A stretch of DNA of 5,615 nt from Thermostichus sp047462415 (GTDB lineage Bacteria > Cyanobacteriota > Cyanobacteriia > Thermostichales > Thermostichaceae). The DNA lies in assembly GCF_047462415.1 (NCBI RefSeq), contig NZ_JANSJE010000045.1, positions 1 to 5,615 of the forward strand, given 5' to 3'. The position numbers were made by a program, and so were the translations under genes. The notes under the pieces are model-generated. The model ran no database searches and was not told the origin of the DNA. It saw only the letters and a program-made list of their open reading frames with translations. Each line of letters starts with the position of its first letter. Position 1 is the stretch's first letter. Positions 1-5,615 of the stretch are shown piece after piece.

Positions 1-55
1 TCACCCCCAACCCCTCTCCCAGAGGTGCCCTCACCCCCAACCCCTCTCCCAGAGG
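1..55. repeat. Two-copy 25-nt direct repeat (30-nt period)
   Basis: Positions 1-25 and 31-55 are identical (both begin TCACCCCCAACCCC and end CCCAGAGG), separated by TGCCC. The first copy stops where the second continues into the 3' arm of a hairpin, so copy 1 looks like a truncated version of copy 2. The motif resembles the C-rich/G-rich intergenic repeat (TCACCCCCAACCCC..GGGAGAGGGG) that I recall as multicopy in cyanobacterial and some other genomes. The window begins exactly at a repeat boundary, so more copies may lie to the left. The repeat is visible directly; family membership is from memory. Confidence 0.8.
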
Positions 56-69
56 GAGAGGGGAGTTGG
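37..69. repeat. Perfect inverted repeat / hairpin at the end of the direct repeat
   Basis: CCCCTCTCCC (41-50) is the exact reverse complement of GGGAGAGGGG (54-63), with AGA as a 3-nt loop, giving a 10-bp GC-rich stem. Beyond a small asymmetric bulge (AG, 64-65), CCAA (37-40) can also pair with TTGG (66-69). No T-run follows directly, so this is not a textbook rho-independent terminator. It is better read as a REP-like interspersed palindromic element that could still stabilise the 3' end of an upstream transcript or block an exonuclease. Confidence 0.75.
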
Positions 70-262
70 AGCGGCGCGTTTGCGGCAGCGTTGCAACAAG
101 CCGTTTTTTACTGCTATTTGGAATGACTATTTAGAGATTTTTTTTTTAAGGATCCCCAGTAAATGTGAAAAAAGTGAAAGGGAATGCTCGGGGAAATGAG
201 GCCTTCTGGGCAACCTTCAGCCCCAAGAGGGATGATCGGAAGGGATCTCTGGGCGAGGGCTT
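64..262. other. Non-coding leader upstream of nadK
   Basis: I find no convincing gene here. The first half is AT-richer than the rest and holds a T10 run at 138-147. TTGCAA at 91-96 is a possible -35, but the candidate -10 boxes (TATTTG 115-120, TATTTA 128-133) match consensus at only three of six positions, so no promoter is called. ATG codons at 184 and 232 are out of frame with nadK. The nadK promoter most likely lies here by position alone. Confidence 0.5.
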
Positions 263-1222
263 ATGGACTTGGGCCTGGTGGTGATCGCCTACAAGGAGGG
301 GGATCGGGAGAGCAAAGCCGCCTGTCAATTGTGTGCGGAGCAATTGCGTCGGCGCGGCGTTACGGTGCTGACCGCTCCCACCGGCTTGCACCACAACCCC
401 TACCCGGTCTTTTTGGAGGCCACTTCGGATCCCATCGATCTGGTGGTGGTGCTGGGGGGAGATGGGTCGGTGTTGGCGGCAGCCCGCCACCTGGCCCCGC
501 ACGGGATCCCGATTTTGCCCATTCAGTCGGGGGGCAGGCTGGGGTTTTTGGCCCAGTCGGAGCGGGTGCTGCATCAGGATCCCTGGGATCGCATCCAGGC
601 GGGAGACTTTGTTCTGCAAGCCCGCATGATGTTGCAGGCCCAGATTTGGGAGCAAGCGCAATTGGGGCAGGGAGCTATCCCTGGGGAGGGCAAGCGGCAA
701 GGCCGCCCGGTCAGCGAAGTCTACTACGCCCTCAACGAAATGTGCCTCAAGCCCATCAACCGGGAACGCCTGCCCGCCGCCATCATGGAAATCGAAGTCA
801 ATGGCGAGATTTTGGATCAGTACCACGGGGATGGCGTGCTGGTGGCCACGCCGACGGGATCCACCTGCTACACCTTGGCAGCCAATGGCCCCATCCTGGA
901 GCCTACCTTTGAGGCCATCATCATCACTCCCATTTGTCCCCTCAGCTTGTCCAGCCGGCCCATTGTTATCAGCGGCACGGCCACGGTGGAGATCTGGCCC
1001 CTTGCCGATCCGGAAGGGCTGACCCGCCTCTGGACTGATGGTGTCTTGGCTCAATCGGTCAACCCCGGCCAGTGGGTGCAAATTCAACGGGCTCCCCTGC
1101 CGGCCAAGCTGATGATCCTAGAAAAAGACCTCTCCTACTTCCGCACCTTGCGAGAAAAGCTGCAGTGGGCCGGCAGCCGCATCTACATCCCCACCACCAA
1201 CCACCGCCCCGAGGGGGGATAA
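263..1222 (+). CDS. nadK: NAD kinase (ATP-NAD kinase)
   Basis: Cytosolic enzyme that phosphorylates NAD+ at the 2' ribose hydroxyl to make NADP+, the precursor of the NADPH used by photosynthesis and biosynthesis. The 319-residue product is full length for the family. Visible signatures are the GGDGS loop (65-69, catalytic Asp67) followed by LAAAR, GRLGFL (91-96), the NE pair (158-159), GDG (189-191), TPTGST (196-201) and the ITPICP..LSSRPIVI block (221-236). TCYTLAANGP (201-210), where many bacteria have TAYSLSAGGP, is as I recall typical of a cyanobacterial subgroup. Residues about 134-150 form a Gly-rich, probably disordered loop. The ATG at 263 gives the expected N-terminus (MDLGLVVIAYK); only a weak GAGG lies upstream. 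Cyanobacteria often carry two NAD kinases, so this may be one of a pair. It is first of three co-directional genes. Confidence 0.95.
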   Translation: MDLGLVVIAYKEGDRESKAACQLCAEQLRRRGVTVLTAPTGLHHNPYPVFLEATSDPIDLVVVLGGDGSVLAAARHLAPHGIPILPIQSGGRLGFLAQSERVLHQDPWDRIQAGDFVLQARMMLQAQIWEQAQLGQGAIPGEGKRQGRPVSEVYYALNEMCLKPINRERLPAAIMEIEVNGEILDQYHGDGVLVATPTGSTCYTLAANGPILEPTFEAIIITPICPLSLSSRPIVISGTATVEIWPLADPEGLTRLWTDGVLAQSVNPGQWVQIQRAPLPAKLMILEKDLSYFRTLREKLQWAGSRIYIPTTNHRPEGG

Positions 1223-1282
1223 AGGGATCTTAAAGTTGGGGAGCTAGAGTAGCGGAGTTTAACTCCCCTGGAATCTTCTCCC

Positions 1283-1921
1283 ATGAGCCTCAGACTGTAC
1301 CTACTCAGACACGGGGAAACCCCCTACAGCCGTTCCGGTAGCTTTTGTGGCGCCCTCGATCCCGACCTCACCCCCGAAGGCCAGCAGATGGCAGAAGCTT
1401 TTGCCGCCGCCTATGCCGGGATCCCTTGGCAGGCCCTCTACGTCAGCCCGATGCGGCGCACCTTGGCTACTCTCAGGCCGCTGGCAGAGAAGACGGGGTT
1501 GGAGATGCAGATTCGAGAGGGCTTGAGGGAAATCCACTACGGTGAGTGGGAGGGCAAAACCCACGCCGAGGCCCGCGAAGCCCATCCCGAAACCTACTGG
1601 CGCTGGATGACCGAGCCGGCCTGGAACGCTCCTCCAGGCGGCGAAACCGCCGTGCAAATTGCCAACCGCGCCCTGCCGGCTGTGGCGGAGATCGAAGCAA
1701 AATGGTCGGATGGCAACGTCTTGATCGTCTCCCACAAGGCCACCATTCGGATTCTTCTCTGCAGCCTGCTGGGCATTGACCTGGGCCGCTACCGGGATCG
1801 TATCGAGGTTTTGGCTGCCTCGGTCAGCGTGGTCAAGTTCGACCGCTATGGGCCCCTGCTGGAAAGTTTGGGAGAACGCAGCTATTTGCCGCCTGATCTG
1901 CGGCAAAGGGCAGGCACCTAA
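1283..1921 (+). CDS. Histidine phosphatase family protein (phosphoglycerate-mutase-like, GpmB/CobC type)
   Basis: A 212-residue member of the branch-1 histidine phosphatase superfamily. The N-terminal LLRHGET motif supplies the phospho-accepting His10 with Arg9. SPMRRT (55-60) supplies the second phosphate-binding Arg, REIHYGEWEG (82-91) the acid residue Glu83, and VSHKATIR (149-156) the second catalytic His151. The catalytic set is complete, so it should be active. The length suits the monomeric phosphatase subgroup (PhoE, GpmB, CobC/alpha-ribazole phosphatase) better than glycolytic cofactor-dependent mutase (about 230-250 residues), so calling it gpmA would be unsafe; the substrate is unknown. 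The ATG at 1283 leaves a 60-bp gap after nadK and has no clear Shine-Dalgarno sequence. The ORF downstream starts 48 bp after its stop. Confidence 0.9.
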   Translation: MSLRLYLLRHGETPYSRSGSFCGALDPDLTPEGQQMAEAFAAAYAGIPWQALYVSPMRRTLATLRPLAEKTGLEMQIREGLREIHYGEWEGKTHAEAREAHPETYWRWMTEPAWNAPPGGETAVQIANRALPAVAEIEAKWSDGNVLIVSHKATIRILLCSLLGIDLGRYRDRIEVLAASVSVVKFDRYGPLLESLGERSYLPPDLRQRAGT

Positions 1922-1935
1922 AAGTTTAGAATTAC

Positions 1936-1941
1936 TAGAAT
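1936..1941 (+). promoter_or_regulatory. Possible -10 element before the patatin gene
   Basis: TAGAAT matches the sigma70 -10 consensus at five of six positions and lies 28 bp before the ATG at 1970, in the AT-richest part of a GC-rich neighbourhood. No recognisable -35 hexamer sits 16-18 bp upstream. Cyanobacterial type II promoters can rely on a -10 plus an activator, so this is possible but weak. Confidence 0.25.
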
Positions 1942-1969
1942 CTTTTGGGCTTTTTTTGAACAAGCGACC

Positions 1970-2929
1970 ATGGGCAAAAAACTGGGCTTGGCACTGGGCA
2001 GTGGCGGAGCGAGGGGATGGGCCCATATTGGCGTGATCCGGGCGCTAGAACAGGCCGGGATCCCGATCGATTACATTGCCGGGACGAGCATCGGCGCCTT
2101 CGTCGGAGCCATTTACGCCGCAGGTGAACTGGATGAGCTAGAGGACTTTGTGCGGGAGCTCAACTGGAAGATGATCCTGTCTTTATTTGATGTAGTCTTT
2201 CCCACCTGTGGCCTTCTGGAGGGCAACAAAATCTACGAGCTACTGACGGAACATTTGCAAGAGCTGTGCATTGAAGAGGCCGGGATCCCTTTTTGTTGCG
2301 TGGCTACAGATTTGATTACAGGCCAAGAGGTGCTGTTGCGGTCCGGCAAAATGGCCGATGCGGTGCGGGCCAGCATCTCCATCCCCGGCATTTTCACTCC
2401 TTTTCAGCACGAAGGTCGCTACCTCAGCGATGGGGGCATTGTCAACCCGCTGCCGGTACGGGTGGTGCGGGAAATGGGCGCCGAGGTTGTCTTGGCGGTC
2501 AACCTCAACCACGTGGATCCTGCGGATGTGGAGCCGGAGGTAGAGGAAACGGAGGTAGAAGAAACTTTTCAAAGACGCCGGCGCTTCAATGTCGAAGGAG
2601 AGGTGATCGAGAAGGAAACCAGCTTCATCACCCGCATCCACAAACGGTACCAATCTCTACAACAAGCGATCCAGGAAAAAATTAGTCAATGGTTTCCAGA
2701 CGAGCCTTCTGGCCCCAACATTTTTGACATTATCGGCAGAACTTTGAACATCATGGAGCAAATGGTAACCCACAGCATTTTGGCCGAACATCCACCGGAC
2801 TTACTGTTACAACCTAAGCTCAGCCAATACAGCATCTTCGATTTCCACCAGGCAGATGCCATTATTCGAGAAGGCTATCGGCAAATGCGACGGGCCATTC
2901 CAGAATTGCGCCAAAAGCTGGAGCAGTGA
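1970..2929 (+). CDS. Patatin-like phospholipase, RssA/YchK-type
   Basis: A 319-residue putative lipid acyl hydrolase with a Ser-Asp dyad. The oxyanion-hole motif GSGGARG is at 10-16, the nucleophile elbow GTSIG at 38-42 (Ser40), and the catalytic Asp154 lies in SDGGIVNPLPV (153-163). The block VRASISIPGIFTPF (132-145) is also typical of bacterial RssA-like proteins. There is no signal peptide or membrane span, so it should act at the cytosolic membrane face, cleaving acyl chains from phospholipid or glycolipid; the true substrate is unknown. Residues about 184-246 form a charged linker that includes an exact EVEET duplication, an Arg-rich stretch (RRRR at 202-205) and a likely helix, followed by a C-terminal region of about 70 residues. 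The ATG at 1970 is chosen because the oxyanion motif must lie within the first ~15 residues; no Shine-Dalgarno sequence is seen. It converges on the DUF58 gene. Confidence 0.92.
   Translation: MGKKLGLALGSGGARGWAHIGVIRALEQAGIPIDYIAGTSIGAFVGAIYAAGELDELEDFVRELNWKMILSLFDVVFPTCGLLEGNKIYELLTEHLQELCIEEAGIPFCCVATDLITGQEVLLRSGKMADAVRASISIPGIFTPFQHEGRYLSDGGIVNPLPVRVVREMGAEVVLAVNLNHVDPADVEPEVEETEVEETFQRRRRFNVEGEVIEKETSFITRIHKRYQSLQQAIQEKISQWFPDEPSGPNIFDIIGRTLNIMEQMVTHSILAEHPPDLLLQPKLSQYSIFDFHQADAIIREGYRQMRRAIPELRQKLEQ
2536..2565 (+). repeat. 15-bp in-frame tandem duplication inside the patatin gene
   Basis: GGAGGTAGAGGAAAC (2536-2550) is followed at once by GGAGGTAGAAGAAAC (2551-2565), differing by one base. 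It encodes EVEET twice (residues 190-199). It lies in the acidic linker after the catalytic domain, where length change should be tolerated. Confidence 0.85.
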
Positions 2930-2956
2930 ACCAACACTTTTCCAGCGGTTCAACCT

Positions 2957-2988
2957 AAAGCTTTAAAGAGATCCGCGGCTCAAGCTTT
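2957..2988. terminator. Weak bulged hairpin between convergent genes
   Basis: AAAGCTT (2957-2963) pairs with AAGCTTT (2982-2988), and GAG (2968-2970) with CTC (2979-2981) across a one-sided TAAA bulge and an 8-nt loop that contains most of CCGCGG. It lies in the 105-bp gap between the patatin stop (2929) and the DUF58 stop (3035), where a bidirectional terminator would be expected. The stem is AT-rich and has no clear U-tract on either strand, so the function is uncertain. Confidence 0.25.
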
Positions 2989-3034
2989 ACCAAACGCCTC
3001 TCGACGGATCCCGCTATCAAAATAGGTCTGAAGT

Positions 3035-4243
3035 TCACTCGATTGGGATAAATTGCAATAGCAATCCTGTGTGGATGAGATAGCCCGGGGCAGATTTTCC
3101 ATCCTGGTCGGGATGGGCCAGCAGCACACAGCGATCGTGGGGGGTGAGGTTAAACCCGACAGAGGGATCAGGCTCTCTTTTCAGTTGAGAGTTGAGTTGG
3201 GGATCCCCGACAAAGGTTAGTTGGGCCAACAGAGTTAACAGCCGGTCTTGGTGGGCCAGATCCGCCCCAAAAGCAGTTCGCTCCTGTAAGGTGGCCAGCG
3301 CCACCGGGTGGCCTTCTCGAATCAAATAGGTGAGGATCCCGGCACAGCGCTCTACGGCTCGCTCCAGCTTGTTGCGATGCCCTTCAGGGCTTTCTCCCCG
3401 CGGCTGCCAGCGATTTTCAAAACAGAGGACGATGGCCTGGGAACGGGGGCGCTCCAGCTCCCGCACAACCAGTTGATCCCGTTTGGCCGAGATCTTCCAG
3501 TGCACCGAGCGCACATCATCTTGGGGACGATAGGGCCGCAGGCTAAGGTAGTCCCCCTCCTGGCCGGCCTGAGGGCGCAACTGGCTACCACCGCTCAATT
3601 GTTCCCACACCAACAGGTTTTGGACAGGGGCAGGCCGAGGAAACACAATCACCGTCTGCGGGTCCTCGATTTCCACTGCCTTGCGGAAGAGTTCAAAGGG
3701 AAAGCTGGTGGCAATCTCAAAACCCTGCAGCCGCCACACCCCTCGCCTTGAAAAGGTGTGTTGATAGAAAGTATCCAGCTTTGCGCCCGGATCCAGGCGC
3801 AAAACATAGCTGGAAGGCCAGTCCGTCTGCCTCAACCCCTCGATGCGTTCGCTCACCTGCAGCGAAAAACTGGGCAGGCGTCGCTTGCGATTGACCAGCG
3901 TCAGCCCCACCAAGACCGGCTGGCCGGCAAAGATGCGGCTGGGCAACTGCCGGCTCACCTCTAGATCTTTGAGGGTGAGGTCGGAGAGGAGGCCGCTGAG
4001 GAGAATGAGGCTGAGCAGCATCCCCAGCACCAGGTATAGGGGATTGTTGCCGGTGTTGAAGGCGGCAATACTCACCAAGAGGGTGATCCCAACAAACCGA
4101 CCCCCGATGCGGGTAAAGCGGAAGCGGCGCAGAAAACGAACGCGCTGTTTCGATGGCAGCTTTGCAGAAACAGCTCCTGGTCGGGGAGACCATTGAAATA
4201 ACGGAAATAGTTGAGGTAGTCTTCGGCTGAGCTTCAATAACAC
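3035..4243 (-). CDS. DUF58 domain-containing membrane protein
   Basis: A 402-residue protein of a conserved family with no settled biochemical role. A basic cytosolic N-terminus (about 1-47) precedes two adjacent hydrophobic segments (about 49-63 and 68-87) that should form a membrane hairpin. A beta-rich region follows (about 90-200), then the hallmark DUF58 block at 229-262: DYLSLRPYRPQDDVRSVHWK followed by ISAKRDQLVVRE. The rest (about 265-400) looks like a von Willebrand A-like fold. In many bacteria DUF58 genes sit beside MoxR-type AAA+ ATPase and VWA genes; neither is within this window. The start is GTG at 4243, supported by AGGAGG (4257 down to 4252) 8 nt upstream. It begins 29 bp after the aminotransferase stop on the same strand, so it is probably co-transcribed with it, and it ends facing the patatin gene. 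Confidence 0.9.
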   Translation of the reverse strand: MLLKLSRRLPQLFPLFQWSPRPGAVSAKLPSKQRVRFLRRFRFTRIGGRFVGITLLVSIAAFNTGNNPLYLVLGMLLSLILLSGLLSDLTLKDLEVSRQLPSRIFAGQPVLVGLTLVNRKRRLPSFSLQVSERIEGLRQTDWPSSYVLRLDPGAKLDTFYQHTFSRRGVWRLQGFEIATSFPFELFRKAVEIEDPQTVIVFPRPAPVQNLLVWEQLSGGSQLRPQAGQEGDYLSLRPYRPQDDVRSVHWKISAKRDQLVVRELERPRSQAIVLCFENRWQPRGESPEGHRNKLERAVERCAGILTYLIREGHPVALATLQERTAFGADLAHQDRLLTLLAQLTFVGDPQLNSQLKREPDPSVGFNLTPHDRCVLLAHPDQDGKSAPGYLIHTGLLLQFIPIE

Positions 4244-4251
4244 CTGAGCTC

Positions 4252-4257
4252 CCTCCT
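4252..4257 (-). promoter_or_regulatory. Strong Shine-Dalgarno site fixing the DUF58 GTG start
   Basis: On the minus strand AGGAGG lies 8 nt before the GTG at 4243. It is the only near-consensus ribosome binding site seen before a gene in this window. It sits inside the 29-bp gap after the aminotransferase stop and is the main reason for accepting a non-ATG start. Confidence 0.75.
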
Positions 4258-4272
4258 CAGCGTTCGGAGCCG

Positions 4273-5424
4273 CTAGGGTTCTTCTGACAAGATTTCGGCA
4301 ATGGCTACAGCCACCCGCTCCTGCTGCCGGAGAGTTAATTCAGGAAAACAGGGCAGGGACAACACTTGAGCGGCACAGAGTTCGGCATTGGGCAAATCCC
4401 CAGGTTTGTACCCCAACTTTTTGCGGTACACCGGCTGCAGATGCAGGGGGATGGGGTAGTAAACGCGGCTGGCAATGCCCCGCTCCTGCAACTGCCGTTG
4501 CACAGCATCGCGCCGCCGTGAGTCGGTTGGGTGGGAGCCAGGCACCCGCACCGTGTACTGGTGCCACACCGAGTTGCCCCCCACCGCCACCTGGGGCAGG
4601 ATCAGGCCAGGGATCCCGTGCAACAGGCGGTGATAGGACTCGGCAATCCCCTGCCGCCGCCAGTTCCACTCCCGCAGGTGGGACAACTTAACCGACAGGA
4701 TCACCGCCTGCAGCGCATCCAGACGGCTGTTGAGGCCAATATACTCGTGCTGGTATTGATGGGTCTGGCCGTGTTCTTTGAGGATGCGCACCTGGCGAGC
4801 CAAGTGGGCATCCCGGGTCACCACCGCCCCCCCATCCCCTGCTGCCCCCAAGTTCTTGGTGGGAAAAAAGCTGAAGCAGCCGAGATCGCCCCAGGTGCCC
4901 ACCGGCCTGCCCCCCCAACAAGCTCCCACCGCCTGGGCGCAATCTTCTATCACCGCCAGCCCATGTCGGCGGGCAATGGCCACAATCTCGGTCAGGTTGG
5001 CCGCCTGACCGAACAGATGCACCACCACCACCGCCCTGGTGCAGGGGGAGATGCTCTTTTCCAGAAGCTGCGGATCCAGGTTGAAAGTACAGGGATCCAC
5101 ATCCACAAACACCGGACGCGCCCCCACCAAGTCGATGGCCTCGGCAGAGGCAAAAAAGCTAAAGGCAGTGGTGATGACCTCATCGCCCGCTTGGATGCCC
5201 AAAGCCCGCAGAGCCAGCACCAGAGCATCGGTGCCGGAATTGCAGCCGACAGTCTCCAGATCCCCGCCGCCCAAAAACTGGGAGAAGAGCTCCTCAAAGC
5301 GCCGCACCGCCCCGCCGCCGATGTACTGCCCCGAGGCCAGCAACGCCTCCACCTGGGGCAGCAGGTCGGCAGCCAGAGCGCGGTATTGCAACGTCAAATC
5401 CAGCAGCGGGATCGGCTCATCCAT
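4273..5424 (-). CDS. DegT/DnrJ/EryC1/StrS family PLP-dependent aminotransferase
   Basis: A cytosolic fold-type I aminotransferase of the sugar aminotransferase family. It uses PLP and typically glutamate to aminate a nucleotide-linked keto-sugar, for example in O-antigen, capsule or other surface glycan synthesis. Numbered from the ATG at 5424 (383 residues): IPLLDL at 4-9 is the usual N-terminal signature; CNSGTDAL (61-68) binds phosphate; HLFGQ (136-140) and VIEDCAQAVGA (159-169) include the Asp161 that contacts the PLP ring nitrogen; SFFPTKNLG (185-193) holds the Schiff-base Lys190; EHGQ and GLNSRLDALQAV (230-241) complete the core. All catalytic residues are present. An in-frame TTG at 5481 would add 19 residues, but these are Ser/Leu/Pro-rich and precede the family's normal start. 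No Shine-Dalgarno sequence supports either start. The sugar substrate cannot be told from sequence. It is followed after 29 bp by the DUF58 gene. Confidence 0.92.
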   Translation of the reverse strand: MDEPIPLLDLTLQYRALAADLLPQVEALLASGQYIGGGAVRRFEELFSQFLGGGDLETVGCNSGTDALVLALRALGIQAGDEVITTAFSFFASAEAIDLVGARPVFVDVDPCTFNLDPQLLEKSISPCTRAVVVVHLFGQAANLTEIVAIARRHGLAVIEDCAQAVGACWGGRPVGTWGDLGCFSFFPTKNLGAAGDGGAVVTRDAHLARQVRILKEHGQTHQYQHEYIGLNSRLDALQAVILSVKLSHLREWNWRRQGIAESYHRLLHGIPGLILPQVAVGGNSVWHQYTVRVPGSHPTDSRRRDAVQRQLQERGIASRVYYPIPLHLQPVYRKKLGYKPGDLPNAELCAAQVLSLPCFPELTLRQQERVAVAIAEILSEEP

Positions 5425-5452
5425 GGTGGGGGGGGGTAGCGGCCACAGCCCA

Positions 5453-5614
5453 TCATCGAGGATAAGAGCCGAGGAAGACAACGCTCTGGTTCAAAATGGG
5501 GCTTTTTGTAGCTTCGTTGCTGAGAAAGCTGCTGGGATCCCAGCCCCGCCCCGACTTGATCCCCATCTGAGCTAGAGTAAACGCGGTCCAGGGAACCGGT
5601 AGGCTGGATACAGC
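5453..5614 (-). CDS. Possible C-terminal end of an unrecognised gene entering from the right
   Basis: On the minus strand the frame read from 5614 is open to a TGA at 5455-5453, giving 53 residues that end in SVVFLGSYPR. I do not recognise a family. The stop lies 28 bp before the preferred ATG of the aminotransferase, a natural operon-like spacing, and would overlap the alternative TTG start. A second frame, from 5615, is also open through this stretch, so openness alone is weak evidence in GC-rich DNA. It may simply be the leader of the aminotransferase gene. Confidence 0.3.
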   Translation of the reverse strand, partial: AVSSLPVPWTAFTLAQMGIKSGRGWDPSSFLSNEATKSPILNQSVVFLGSYPR

Positions 5615-5615
5615 T

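Larger units (their letters stand above)
503..5541. repeat. Dispersed HIP1-like palindrome GGGATCCC (7 perfect copies)
   Basis: Perfect octamers start at 503, 1418, 2057, 2282, 3200, 4610 and 5534. The hexamer core GGATCC occurs 17 times, also starting at 150, 427, 577, 857, 2515, 3006, 3334, 3789, 5072 and 5093. The copies at 3200 and 5534 extend to 10-bp and 14-bp palindromes. At about 60% GC one expects well under one octamer and about two hexamers in this length. The classic HIP1 octamer GCGATCGC is absent. Most copies lie inside coding sequence. The coordinates given here span the first to last perfect copy. Confidence 0.8.

Noticed and set aside
1..55. CRISPR array
   Set aside because: Only two units with a 5-nt spacer; CRISPR spacers are about 30 nt or more and varied.
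91..133. sigma70 promoter for nadK (TTGCAA with TATTTG or TATTTA)
   Set aside because: The -10 candidates match only three of six positions, so it cannot be distinguished from AT-rich background.
184..912. 242-codon plus-strand frame overlapping nadK
   Set aside because: It overlaps nadK in another frame and gives a low-complexity Gly/Arg/Ser product; nadK is unambiguous.
146..1087. 313-codon open frame antisense to nadK
   Set aside because: It lies almost wholly opposite a clear NAD kinase; its translation is rich in Gly, Gln, His and Pro with no motif, as expected for a shadow frame in GC-rich DNA.
1235..1268. Terminator or attenuator between nadK and the phosphatase gene
   Set aside because: GGGGAG (1238-1243) can pair with CTCCCC (1263-1268), and GGAGTT/AACTCC (1254-1266) is a near-palindrome, but the stems are short, mutually exclusive and lack a U-tract.
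4531..5439. 302-codon open frame antisense to the aminotransferase
   Set aside because: The opposite strand has a complete catalytic motif set; this frame is His/Gln/Pro-rich with no recognisable domain.
1241..5579. GAGCTAGAGTA found at 1241-1251 and again at 5569-5579
   Set aside because: Only 11 nt, no shared extension or context; probably chance.

Overview
The window looks like an ordinary chromosomal housekeeping stretch from a GC-rich cyanobacterium. Three things point there. The NAD kinase carries the cyanobacterial-type TPTGSTCYT..ANGP active-site signature. Start codons mostly lack a Shine-Dalgarno sequence. A HIP1-like palindrome, here GGGATCCC rather than the classic GCGATCGC, is scattered at high density. 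A thermophilic hot-spring Synechococcus of the Yellowstone JA type would fit, but that is inference from composition and gene style, not a database match.

Layout. Positions 1-262 are non-coding: a 25-nt direct repeat in two copies whose second copy runs into a perfect 10-bp hairpin, then an AT-richer stretch with a T10 run. A plus-strand trio follows: NAD kinase (263-1222), a histidine-phosphatase / phosphoglycerate-mutase-like protein (1283-1921) and a patatin/RssA-like lipid acyl hydrolase (1970-2929). The gaps are 60 and 48 bp, so co-transcription is plausible, although a -10-like box before the patatin gene could give it its own start. Positions 2930-3034 separate convergent genes and hold a weak bulged hairpin. 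A minus-strand pair follows: a DegT/DnrJ/EryC1/StrS-type PLP aminotransferase (5424 down to 4273) and a membrane-anchored DUF58 protein (4243 down to 3035), 29 bp apart and probably one transcript. The last ~160 bases are open on the minus strand and may be the 3' end of another gene running in from beyond the window.

The genes do not form an obvious pathway. NadK makes NADP+ from NAD+; the phosphatase acts on an unknown phosphorylated substrate; the patatin protein probably hydrolyses membrane lipids; the aminotransferase probably makes an amino-sugar for a surface glycan; DUF58 is an envelope protein of unknown role. I see no phage, transposon, CRISPR, RNA gene or defence system. The most notable signal is the GGGATCCC octamer (7 perfect copies, 17 GGATCC cores), of which five are read in frame as Gly-Ile-Pro in four different proteins.
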